NCBI GenBank assembly: GCA_016650045.1
Contig: JAENWK010000003.1
Coordinates: 22,894-86,893, forward strand
Direction of reading: 5' to 3'
DNA: 64,000 bases
Origin: Eubacteriaceae bacterium
Lineage (GTDB): Bacteria > Bacillota > Clostridia > Eubacteriales > Eubacteriaceae
Below, in pieces: positions 45,618-53,484 of the stretch (the first letter of the stretch is position 1; every line of letters begins with the position of its first letter). A program made the translations under genes and the position numbers. Under the pieces are notes generated by a model. The model did no database searches, was not told the DNA's origin, and saw nothing but the letters and a program-made list of their open reading frames with translations.

Positions 45618-45788
45618 CTACCTTCTCTCGTTAACCGTTGTTTTCCTGCGTTTGATTAAATTGACAATCCCGAAGATCTGATAGATCTCATGATGGTTCT
45701 TTTCAGGGTTTCCGGTGACACGGATATTGTAAAGGGTTCCATCCTGGCCGGTCATGATAATAGTTGACCGCTGATGGTTTGATGTTAG
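45618..45788 (-). pseudogene. C-terminal gene fragment, possibly PAS/PAC-like
   Basis: A minus-strand open stretch of 56 codons ending in TAG, reading HQRSTIIMTGQDGTLYNIRV, then NPEKNHHEIYQIFGIVNLIKRR. The DG-T-hydrophobic pattern and the final GIVNLIKRRK resemble the end of a sensory PAS domain with its PAC motif, but this is a weak match. There is no start codon, and its left neighbour sequence switches abruptly to a transporter gene in the opposite direction at about 45789. Confidence 0.45.
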
Positions 45789-46337
45789 TTGTGTGGCGCA
45801 GAACTATTTACCGGAAATTGTGCGATGACCGTATCAGTCATCAGAAAAGAAATTACCATCGGTTCAATGTTTAAAAACTGGACGATTGTGTATTTCGCTA
45901 ATTTTATCGGAGCCGTTTTATTGGCCTGGTTACTTTATAAAAGCGGTTTATATGGATCAGAAGCGATGACTGCCAAAGCCATCGGAATAGCAGAAGCTAA
46001 GGTTGCCTTACCACTAGGCGCGGTTATCATTCGCGCTGTATTTTGCAACATCCTGGTTGTGCTAGCTGTTTGGATGCAGACTGGCGGTAAAGACATTATT
46101 AGTAAGATATTTGCAATGTGGTTTCCAATTATGCTATTTGTTTTTGCAGGATTTGAGCATAGTGTTGCGAATATGTTCTTTTTACCCATTGGTTACATGT
46201 TGGGAGCCAACTTTACTTTGAGTGAGATGATCCTTAATAATCTTATTCCGGTAACTATCGGGAATATTATTGGCGGTGCCATTGTGATTCCAATGGTTTA
46301 CTACTATACCTATTTAAGAAAAGACCTACAAAAATAA
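45789..46337 (+). pseudogene. Formate/nitrite transporter, 5'-truncated
   Basis: The C-terminal 182 residues of a FocA/NirC-type channel. It begins exactly at the family motif CGAELFTGN, continues with the MTVSVIRKEI loop, and contains four hydrophobic segments (WTIVYFANFIGAVLLAWLLY, VIIRAVFCNILVVLAVW, IFAMWFPIMLFVFAGFEHSVANM, IPVTIGNIIGGAIVI). Family members are about 260-280 residues with six helices, so roughly the first 80 residues are missing. An in-frame TAG lies just upstream of the TTG. Probably inactive as a channel. Confidence 0.75.
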
Positions 46338-46352
46338 TTAATATAAATAATA

Positions 46353-46400
46353 AAGCCAGAGCCAATGATATATTTATATCATTGGCTCTGGCTTATTTAA
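46353..46400 (+). terminator. Terminator after the truncated transporter
   Basis: A 19-pair inverted repeat (46353-46394, four-base loop) followed by TTTAA. It is intact although the gene is not. Confidence 0.75.
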
Positions 46401-46429
46401 TTTGAATATTTAAAATCACACAAGATTTT

Positions 46430-46621
46430 TCAATCTAAAGCAATACTAATCTTGAACTTAATGTCATCAACATCAAATTCAGAACAAATAATCTGATCTT
46501 TATTCATACTTAACTCAATATCCTCTCCGTACATAAGGGTGGGGACTGAAATATCAACATTAATGCCTTCATTTGAAAAATTTATTCCGGCAGAATTAGC
46601 TAATAGGAATAAATGGCTTTT
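46430..46621 (-). pseudogene. Open stretch after the alarmone synthetase gene, probably a gene remnant
   Basis: A minus-strand frame of 63 codons ending in TGA, with coding-like content (NSAGINFSNEGINVDISVPT, then LMYGEDIELSMNKDQIICSE). The only ATG lies in the middle (46534) and would give 34 aa. It opens just after an in-frame stop, seven bases downstream of the synthetase gene. I do not recognise it. It could be a small gene with an unusual start or the tail of a lost one. Confidence 0.4.
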
Positions 46622-46628
46622 TTAAGGT

Positions 46629-47318
46629 TTATTCATCCAGACAAGCTTTCAAATTAATTTCTTTGTATATTGTCTGCATTTCCATATCTAAGTGAGTTAT
46701 TGATTCAGCACAGGATTTAAGACGATCCCGTAGGTTCTCGGATATTTCATGTTGACCCTTATATTTAAGCTGATGTTCAAGAGTGGCCCAGAAATCCATG
46801 GCGATGGTTCGAATTTGAATTTCTACAGGAATTGATTCAGTTCTTTCGGCTAAAAATATTGGAACCAAAACAATGAGGTGCAGGCTGCGGTAACCATTTT
46901 CCTTGGGACAGGTAATATAATCATTTTTGCGGATCAAAGTGATATCATCCTGACGGAGCAGCAAGTTGGTAATGCGATTAATATCGTTTAAATAGTTGCA
47001 GATCACACGAACTCCAGCAATATCTGTTAAACTTTTTCTAATGGAATCAACCGTAATTTCCAAACCCCTTTTCTCCATTTTTTCAACAATGCTTTTGGGG
47101 GACTTTAATCGGTATTCCATATGATTGATTGGATTATGGTCGTATTTGGCTTCAAATTCTTCATCCAGTATCTCAAGTTTTGTTTTTATTTCTTTAATGG
47201 CAGCCCGATAAACCTGTTGCTGGAGAACAAATTCTTTTAAATGTTCATTGATTTCCGGATTTTCGGAAAAAGGGTTCTGCGTTGAATTGATTTGCATTCT
47301 TAATGTCACTTTTTTCAT
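46629..47318 (-). CDS. Small alarmone synthetase, RelQ/YjbM-like
   Basis: Single-domain (p)ppGpp synthetase (229 aa) without the hydrolase and regulatory domains of Rel. The catalytic signatures are in order: YRLKSPKSIVEKMEKRG, LTDIAGVRVICNY, NDYITCPKENGYRSLHLIV, VEIQIRTIAMDFWATLEHQL. It would make alarmone from ATP and GDP/GTP in response to its own expression rather than to the ribosome. No clear Shine-Dalgarno sequence precedes the ATG; instead a short ORF upstream overlaps it by four bases (ATGA). Confidence 0.88.
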   Translation of the reverse strand: MKKVTLRMQINSTQNPFSENPEINEHLKEFVLQQQVYRAAIKEIKTKLEILDEEFEAKYDHNPINHMEYRLKSPKSIVEKMEKRGLEITVDSIRKSLTDIAGVRVICNYLNDINRITNLLLRQDDITLIRKNDYITCPKENGYRSLHLIVLVPIFLAERTESIPVEIQIRTIAMDFWATLEHQLKYKGQHEISENLRDRLKSCAESITHLDMEMQTIYKEINLKACLDE

Positions 47319-47419
47319 CTTGCGGATAAAAAAGGCCTTTCTCTCATAATTATGATGGGTAAAGATATAAAAATCACTACAAAAGTTACTGCTAGAAAAA
47401 AAATGCTAATATCATCCAT
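47315..47419 (-). CDS. Candidate 34-aa membrane peptide upstream of the alarmone synthetase
   Basis: A short minus-strand ORF: MDDISIFFLAVTFVVIFISL, then PIIIMRERPFLSAR. Acidic start, about 20 hydrophobic residues, then a basic tail: the shape of a one-helix membrane peptide with the N-terminus outside. Its TGA overlaps the ATG of the synthetase gene as ATGA, the same coupling used elsewhere in this window. Against it: no good ribosome-binding site, and AT-rich DNA easily encodes hydrophobic residues. Confidence 0.4.
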   Translation of the reverse strand: MDDISIFFLAVTFVVIFISLPIIIMRERPFLSAR

Positions 47420-47567
47420 AGGATGAATAATCTTACCGTCGTGTTATTCTATTCCTTAAACCTTAGGTGTTGCCTTAATCAGAAATCCAATAGTTGGGGT
47501 GCGCTTTTATCTGAATATCCAAAACGGGTTGGCAATGATAACCGGACACCAAAGCGTCTGAATTATT

Positions 47568-48254
47568 TTAACCGTTAGTCTTTAGGGTGATATTACGCCC
47601 TTTAAAATCTGGAATAAAGGTATCCGTGGGTTCGACCATCACTTTAAACTTTTTAATAATGGCAAAATCGTCACGAAAATGCATGGGAATCAACACTTTT
47701 GGATGAAATTCTTCGATAAAATATTTTCCAGCTTTGTAAAAAGAATCACCTAGCCGAGGATCCACACCAATAAAGGTGAATTCCATGGGAAGTCCTTTCA
47801 TTTTTGCGAGCTCCGATTTAAAATCTTCTTCTTCCTGGACAGGATCAATATCGGGTCTTAGGGCCGGATCCCAATCCCACCAATTAAGATCTCCGGCATG
47901 GAAGATCCGGTGGTTATTGGTGGCAATGTAAAAAGAGACGCCAAGATCAGTGGAACCAAAGGTTCTAATGTCCATACCACCGAATGACATGTGTTGGTAT
48001 GGTGCCATCCGATAGTTTCTGGGAGTACTCATTTCAGGAATGTCATCGCTGAAAATATAGGTTGGCTGAAACTCGCTTCCAACATTCAATATATCTTTGG
48101 AATAATGGTCGCTGTGTCCATGGGTTACGAAAAAATAATGGGGCAGCCCTTTTCGCATAAAGTTGTTTGGGATTTTTGTAAAACAATCAAAGATCAGTGT
48201 TTTGTCTTCGAATTGGATCAAAAAACCGCTGTGATGTAAATGGATAATTTTCAT
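47568..48254 (-). CDS. Metallo-beta-lactamase-fold hydrolase
   Basis: Soluble metal-dependent hydrolase (228 aa). The metal motif is THGHSDHY (residues about 44-51), with AGDLNWWDWD and the C-terminal IPMHFRDDF giving further ligands. It resembles the MBL-fold proteins common in clostridia; the substrate is unknown. The ATG follows GAGAGGTGT. After its TAA the same frame stays open for 30 more codons (to 47475) with protein-like content (SGYHCQPVLDIQIKAHPNYW), possibly a former C-terminus or an unrelated remnant. Confidence 0.8.
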   Translation of the reverse strand: MKIIHLHHSGFLIQFEDKTLIFDCFTKIPNNFMRKGLPHYFFVTHGHSDHYSKDILNVGSEFQPTYIFSDDIPEMSTPRNYRMAPYQHMSFGGMDIRTFGSTDLGVSFYIATNNHRIFHAGDLNWWDWDPALRPDIDPVQEEEDFKSELAKMKGLPMEFTFIGVDPRLGDSFYKAGKYFIEEFHPKVLIPMHFRDDFAIIKKFKVMVEPTDTFIPDFKGRNITLKTNG

Positions 48255-48353
48255 GATACACCTCTCATTAAATTCTTACTTTAGTATCATACCTTTTTTT
48301 CCTTGAATTACTCACGAATTATAAAGATAGTTTAAGAAAAATAAAAAAAAAAT

Positions 48354-48389
48354 CCGAACGTTTCAAATTCTATTGAAATAATCGTTCGG
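48354..48389 (+). promoter_or_regulatory. PurBox-like operator pair at the pur promoter
   Basis: CCGAACGTT (48354-48362) and, inverted, CCGAACGAT (48389-48381) face each other across 18 bases. Both fit the Bacillus PurBox core (CCGAAC flanked by A/T), with G instead of A/T at one position. They overlap the -35 box and spacer of the purL promoter, so a bound PurR-like repressor would block it. The same bases can form a hairpin followed by a T run on the minus strand, an alternative reading. Confidence 0.6.
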
Positions 48390-48401
48390 AAATAGTAAAA
48401 T
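48373..48401 (+). promoter_or_regulatory. Promoter of the pur operon
   Basis: TTGAAA (48373-48378) and TAAAAT (48396-48401) are separated by 17 bases. The expected transcription start is about 25 bases before purL, so there is no room for a purine riboswitch. Confidence 0.7.
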
Positions 48402-48433
48402 AGTATCATCATTAAAAAAAAGGTGGAATTATA

Positions 48434-51400
48434 TTGATTAAACGAATATTTGCAGAAAAGAAACAGGGGTTTGATGTTGAAGCCCAGTCCCTCGTTCAGT
48501 CATTTCAAAAAATATTGAAAATTCAAAGTCTTAATGATGTTCGCATCCTCTATCGTTATGATATGGAAGATGTGATCGAGGATGTTTTGGAGCAGGTCAT
48601 TAACACGATTCTATCTGAACCCAATGTAGATAGGGTATATTACGATAATATTACTATTGGAGAAAAAGATAAAATCTTTGGAATATCATATTTACCGGGT
48701 CAATATGATCAACACGCGGATTCAGCAGTACAGTGTGTTCAAATCCTTACAGGGGAGCGTCCTTTGATTAAGGTTGGAAAAATTGTTATTCTTCAAGGTG
48801 ATATCAATCTCAAAGAATTCAATCAAATTAAAAAATTCATGATCAACCCCGTTGATTCTGAAGAAACAACCATGGAGAATTTTAAGGTCCTGGTAGATGA
48901 AGTTCAGGAACCGGCAGATATAAAAACGCTGGAATCTTTTATTGACTTGAATAATTCTGACTTGGAGAAATTAAGATTGGATCATGGCTTCGCCATGGCA
49001 CCTGAAGACATTGTTTTTGTTCAGCAGTATTTTAAGGCGGATGAAGGGCGAAATCCCACCATTACCGAATTAAAAGTCATTGATACCTATTGGTCCGATC
49101 ATTGCCGTCATACGACCTTTCAAACGCAAATAATGGATGTTTCATTTAACGGAGAGGATTTGATTTCCAAAGAAATTGGATTGGCTTTTGAAGAATACCT
49201 TGATTCCCGGTTGGAGGTCTATGGAGAAAATACTGATCGCCCTGTCACTTTAATGGATTTGGCAGTGATTGGGACTAAAGTTCTTAAAAAAAGGGATCTC
49301 ATTGAAGATTTAGACGAATCCGAAGAAATCAATGCCTGCAGCATTAAAATAACCGTGGATCATGATGGTGTGGATGAAGAATGGCTTTTAATGTTTAAAA
49401 ATGAAACTCATAATCATCCCACTGAAATAGAACCTTTTGGTGGTGCCGCCACTTGTTTAGGCGGTGCCATTCGAGATCCTCTTTCGGGACGAAGTTATGT
49501 TTACCAGGCCATGCGGGTAACCGGAGCCTGGGATCCCAGAACACCCATTGCAGATACGATTCCAGGAAAGTTACCGCAAAGAAAAATTTCCAAAGAAGCG
49601 GCGCATGGCTATAGTTCATATGGAAACCAGATTGGATTGGCAACCGGACAGGTTGTCGAAGTCTATGATCCTGGTTTTCTGGCAAAACGCATGGAAGTTG
49701 GTGCGGTTATAGGTGCGGCGCCTAAAGAAAATATCATTCGTGAACGGCCAACCCCGGGAGATGTGGTTCTTTTAGTCGGGGGACGTACCGGACGGGATGG
49801 CTGCGGTGGTGCAACAGGTTCTTCAAAGGCTCATACCGAGGAATCCATTCAGGAATGCGGTGCGGAAGTTCAAAAGGGGAATCCTGTTGAAGAACGGAAA
49901 ATCCAACGACTGTTTAGAAATAAAGAATGTTCAACGCTCATTAAACGTTGTAATGATTTTGGGGCAGGTGGCGTTTCGGTTGCCATTGGCGAATTAGCCG
50001 ATAGCCTGGAAATTGATTTAGATAAAGTTCCAAAAAAATATGAAGGCCTGGATGGCACCGAACTGGCTATCTCAGAATCTCAGGAACGCATGGCAGTGGT
50101 GGTTGAACCCAAGGATGTTGAAACTTTTATAAAAATGGGAAACGAAGAAAACCTCGAGGTGACTCCGGTGGCTTTGGTTACCGATACCGGCCGATTAATC
50201 ATGAAATGGCGTGGGGCTGAAATCCTTAATTTATCCCGAAGCTTTTTAGAAACCAACGGAGCCCCTCAGTTTACTGAAATTGTGATTGAAGGACCTCATA
50301 AATCTGAACAAGCTTTAGAGACCCGGGAAATTTCATTCAAAGAACAGCTGGTCGAAACCCTTCAAGACCTGAATATCGCCAGCCAGCGCGGCCTGGTGGA
50401 AATGTTTGATTCCACCATTGGCGCCGGTACTGTTACGATGCCCTTTGGTGGGAAAAATGCATTATCACCGATGGATGGGATGGTTGCGAAAATTCCAATG
50501 ATCCAGGGGGATACAACCACCTGCAGCATCATGACCTATGGCTATAACCCGTTCATTGCCAAAGAAAGTCCGTTTTTAGGAGGGATGATGGGGGTTATTG
50601 AAAGTCTTGCCAAGATCGTTGTGTTGGGAGGAGATTATAAAAAAGCCCGACTCAGTTTCCAGGAATATTTTGAGCGGCTGGGAAAAGATCCTTTAAAATG
50701 GGGTCGTCCTTTTGCTGCACTTTTAGGTGCCCATCGGGTTCAAAAAGTGATGGGCACACCTGCTATCGGCGGAAAAGACAGTATGTCTGGATCTTTTGAA
50801 GAGTTAACAGTTCCCCCAACTTTAATTTCTTTTGGAGTAACCACTGCCCATATTGATGAAATTTTAACCAGTGATCTTAAATCAACCAAATCCATTTTGC
50901 AACTCTTTGAGTTGCCGATGAAGGAAAAGGGTATTCCTGATTTGGAGGGTATTAAAGATGTTTTCGAAAGGGTTCAAACCCATGCCAAAGCCGGAAATAT
51001 TCTCAGTGCTAAAACCATTGGCTTGGGTGGTATTGCCGAGGCTATGATGAAAATGGCATTTGGCAATGGGATAGGGATTAATGTCATTTCTGATTTTACT
51101 CAGAATCAACTTTTCGCACCCTTATTCGGAAGTATTCTTGTTGAATCCAGGGAAAGTCTGGGAGATGGAATTATTGTTGGTCATACCAATGGTGACAGCA
51201 AAGTCATCTATCAAAATGAAGAGTTGGATTTAGCCGAACTCACTGAGGCATGGGAAGCCCCACTTCGGGAAGTTTACCCGGAAAAAATTAATGGTTTCGG
51301 AAAAGTCGAAACCCTGAGCTATTCTCAAATAACAGAGCTTAAGTCTTCACCGATATTTCGAAAACCGCAAATCTTTATTCCTGTTTTTCCGGGAACAAAT

Positions 51401-52159
51401 TGTGAATATGACTCGGCCAGGGCTTTTGAGAATGCCGGAGGAAAACCGGTGACCGCAATTTTTCGGAATCAATCAGCCCAAGCGATTACTGAGTCCATTG
51501 ATGAAATGGTCAAACATATTCGAGAATCTCAGATTATTATGATTCCGGGAGGTTTCAGTGCCGGGGATCAGCCGGATGGTTCGGGTAAATTCATTGCCTC
51601 GGTGTTTAGAAACCCTAAAATGACTGACGCTGTTATGGATCTGCTTAACAATCGTGAGGGTTTAATACTTGGCATTTGCAATGGCTTCCAGGCTTTGGTT
51701 AAGCTTGGTCTGTTACCAAACGGAGAAATTTGTGACATCACCGAGGATATGCCAACATTAACCTTTAATAGTATTGGTCGGCACATTTCTAATATTCCAA
51801 TGACCCGGATTGCATCAAAACTTTCACCCTGGTTGGCAAAAACCGAGGTTGGCGAGGTCTATCGTATTCCTATGTCTCATGGAGAAGGCCGTTTTGTAGC
51901 CAATGATGAGGTGATGACATCCCTTATTGAAAATGGACAAATTGCTGCCCAATATGTTGATTTCGATGGGGAAGCCACCTTGGATGGCACCTTTAACCCT
52001 AACGGATCAGTTTATGCGGTAGAAGGTATTACCAGTTTGGATGGTCGTGTTTTTGGAAAAATGGGACATTCAGAGCGTGTCGGAAATGGATTATATAGAA
52101 ACATTCCCGGAAAAATGGACCAGCAAATATTTAAAGCCGGAGTGGAATATTTCAAATAA
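48434..52159 (+). CDS. purL: Phosphoribosylformylglycinamidine synthase, single-chain form
   Basis: Makes FGAM from FGAR, glutamine and ATP (1241 aa). It is the large fused form, with synthetase halves and a C-terminal glutaminase in one chain, so no purS or purQ is needed. Visible: DTYWSDHCRHTTF, FKNETHNHPTEIEPFGGAATC and the GGRTGRDGCGGATGSS loop in the synthetase part; VFPGTNCEYDSARAF, GICNGFQALVKLG (nucleophile Cys1082) and MSHGEGRF in the amidotransferase. The start is TTG with AGGTGG seven bases upstream. First gene of the pur operon. Confidence 0.95.
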   Translation: MIKRIFAEKKQGFDVEAQSLVQSFQKILKIQSLNDVRILYRYDMEDVIEDVLEQVINTILSEPNVDRVYYDNITIGEKDKIFGISYLPGQYDQHADSAVQCVQILTGERPLIKVGKIVILQGDINLKEFNQIKKFMINPVDSEETTMENFKVLVDEVQEPADIKTLESFIDLNNSDLEKLRLDHGFAMAPEDIVFVQQYFKADEGRNPTITELKVIDTYWSDHCRHTTFQTQIMDVSFNGEDLISKEIGLAFEEYLDSRLEVYGENTDRPVTLMDLAVIGTKVLKKRDLIEDLDESEEINACSIKITVDHDGVDEEWLLMFKNETHNHPTEIEPFGGAATCLGGAIRDPLSGRSYVYQAMRVTGAWDPRTPIADTIPGKLPQRKISKEAAHGYSSYGNQIGLATGQVVEVYDPGFLAKRMEVGAVIGAAPKENIIRERPTPGDVVLLVGGRTGRDGCGGATGSSKAHTEESIQECGAEVQKGNPVEERKIQRLFRNKECSTLIKRCNDFGAGGVSVAIGELADSLEIDLDKVPKKYEGLDGTELAISESQERMAVVVEPKDVETFIKMGNEENLEVTPVALVTDTGRLIMKWRGAEILNLSRSFLETNGAPQFTEIVIEGPHKSEQALETREISFKEQLVETLQDLNIASQRGLVEMFDSTIGAGTVTMPFGGKNALSPMDGMVAKIPMIQGDTTTCSIMTYGYNPFIAKESPFLGGMMGVIESLAKIVVLGGDYKKARLSFQEYFERLGKDPLKWGRPFAALLGAHRVQKVMGTPAIGGKDSMSGSFEELTVPPTLISFGVTTAHIDEILTSDLKSTKSILQLFELPMKEKGIPDLEGIKDVFERVQTHAKAGNILSAKTIGLGGIAEAMMKMAFGNGIGINVISDFTQNQLFAPLFGSILVESRESLGDGIIVGHTNGDSKVIYQNEELDLAELTEAWEAPLREVYPEKINGFGKVETLSYSQITELKSSPIFRKPQIFIPVFPGTNCEYDSARAFENAGGKPVTAIFRNQSAQAITESIDEMVKHIRESQIIMIPGGFSAGDQPDGSGKFIASVFRNPKMTDAVMDLLNNREGLILGICNGFQALVKLGLLPNGEICDITEDMPTLTFNSIGRHISNIPMTRIASKLSPWLAKTEVGEVYRIPMSHGEGRFVANDEVMTSLIENGQIAAQYVDFDGEATLDGTFNPNGSVYAVEGITSLDGRVFGKMGHSERVGNGLYRNIPGKMDQQIFKAGVEYFK

Positions 52160-52193
52160 AAAAATAAAATAGGATAAGAATAAAGGAGTTAAC

Positions 52194-52691
52194 ATGGATG
52201 ATACACCAAAAGTTGCCGTCATTATGGGAAGCGATTCCGATTTTGATATTGTCAAAAAATGTTTAATAGCGCTTGAAAGATTTGGAATTGAGTATGATGT
52301 TCAGGTTATTTCAGCCCATCGAAATCCACAAAAAATCTTTGAGTACGCGGCTACCGCCGAAGAACGTGGTATCGAAGTCATTATCGGAGCGGCTGGAAAA
52401 GCGGCTCATTTACCAGGAGTCATTGCAGGGATTACACCATTACCGGTGATTGGCATTCCTATTGAAACCTCTTTTCAGGGAGGACTGGATTCACTCTTAT
52501 CCATTGTACAAATGCCTTCTGGGGTACCGGTGGCCACGGTGGCAGTGAATGGCTCAGAGAATGCAGGCATCTTAGCTGCCCAAATGCTTTCCATAAAATA
52601 TCCGGAAATCCGGAAGAAAATGAAAGCATATAAGATTTCGTTAAATGATGAGGTTGCTGCTAAAAACGAGAAGGTACAGAAAATACTGTAA
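52194..52691 (+). CDS. purE: N5-carboxyaminoimidazole ribonucleotide mutase
   Basis: Octameric mutase (165 aa) acting on N5-CAIR. GSDSDFDIVKKC, ISAHRNPQKIFEY, GAAGKAAHLPGVIAG and GGLDSLLSIVQMPSGVPVAT are family motifs of the class I type. The partner purK, which makes N5-CAIR, is not in this operon. It may be elsewhere, or the enzyme may use the CO2-rich conditions of an acetogen; the latter is speculation. Confidence 0.94.
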   Translation: MDDTPKVAVIMGSDSDFDIVKKCLIALERFGIEYDVQVISAHRNPQKIFEYAATAEERGIEVIIGAAGKAAHLPGVIAGITPLPVIGIPIETSFQGGLDSLLSIVQMPSGVPVATVAVNGSENAGILAAQMLSIKYPEIRKKMKAYKISLNDEVAAKNEKVQKIL

Positions 52692-52722
52692 ATAATTTAA
52701 TACAAATAACAAGGAGATTAAG

Positions 52723-53430
52723 ATGGAAAAATTAGAACAGCTCTATGAAGGCAAAGCAAAAAAGGTTTTTAAAACCGATAATCCCAATGAATTTATAATT
52801 GAATATAAGGATGATGCCACCGCTTTTAATGGTGAGAAAAAAGGGAGCATCGGTGGTAAAGGTGTGATCAACAATAAAATGACGGAATTGATTTACACCA
52901 TGCTTGAAGAAAAAGGAATCCCCACCCATTTTATTAAATTATTATCGGATTCAGAACAATTGGTGAAAGCTGTTACTATTTTCCCACTGGAAGTCATTAT
53001 TCGTAACACCGCAGCCGGTTCTATTTGCAAACGTGTTGGTTTAGAGGAAGGCTTGAAATTAGACACTCCGATTTTTGAATTTTCCTATAAAAACGATGCT
53101 TTTGGAGATCCTTTGATTAATGATTATCATGCCTTGGCCATGAAATTGGCGACGAAAGAAGAAATAGAAACCATCAGAGAAATGACTTTTAGGATTAATG
53201 ATATTTTAAAAGATTATTTCCTTGAAAAAGGGATTAATCTTGTTGATTTTAAAATTGAATTTGGAAAAACAGCGGATGGACAAATTGTTTTGGCAGATGA
53301 AATTTCACCGGACACCTGTCGCTTCTGGGATGTGAAAACCAATGAAAAGTTGGATAAGGACCGTTTTAGAAGAAATCTGGGAAATGTGGAAGAAGCTTAC
53401 ATAGAAATGTTAAAGCGGGTTAAAGATTAA
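52723..53430 (+). CDS. purC: SAICAR synthetase
   Basis: Joins CAIR and aspartate with ATP (235 aa). [29 protein letters not shown] is the nucleotide-binding start, and [18 protein letters not shown]-like (here [18 protein letters not shown]), [11 protein letters not shown] and [13 protein letters not shown] follow. The purB lyase for the next step is not in the window. Confidence 0.96.
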   Translation: MEKLEQLYEGKAKKVFKTDNPNEFIIEYKDDATAFNGEKKGSIGGKGVINNKMTELIYTMLEEKGIPTHFIKLLSDSEQLVKAVTIFPLEVIIRNTAAGSICKRVGLEEGLKLDTPIFEFSYKNDAFGDPLINDYHALAMKLATKEEIETIREMTFRINDILKDYFLEKGINLVDFKIEFGKTADGQIVLADEISPDTCRFWDVKTNEKLDKDRFRRNLGNVEEAYIEMLKRVKD

Positions 53431-53484
53431 ATTGTACCTGGAAAAACAAATTTATAAACGAAACCCGGAAGGAAATACAACCCA

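Noticed and set aside
48354-48389. The hairpin before purL as a minus-strand terminator
   Set aside because: It is followed by a T run on the minus strand, but no minus-strand gene lies to its right that would need it, and it overlaps the purL promoter, so an operator is the better reading. Not fully excluded.
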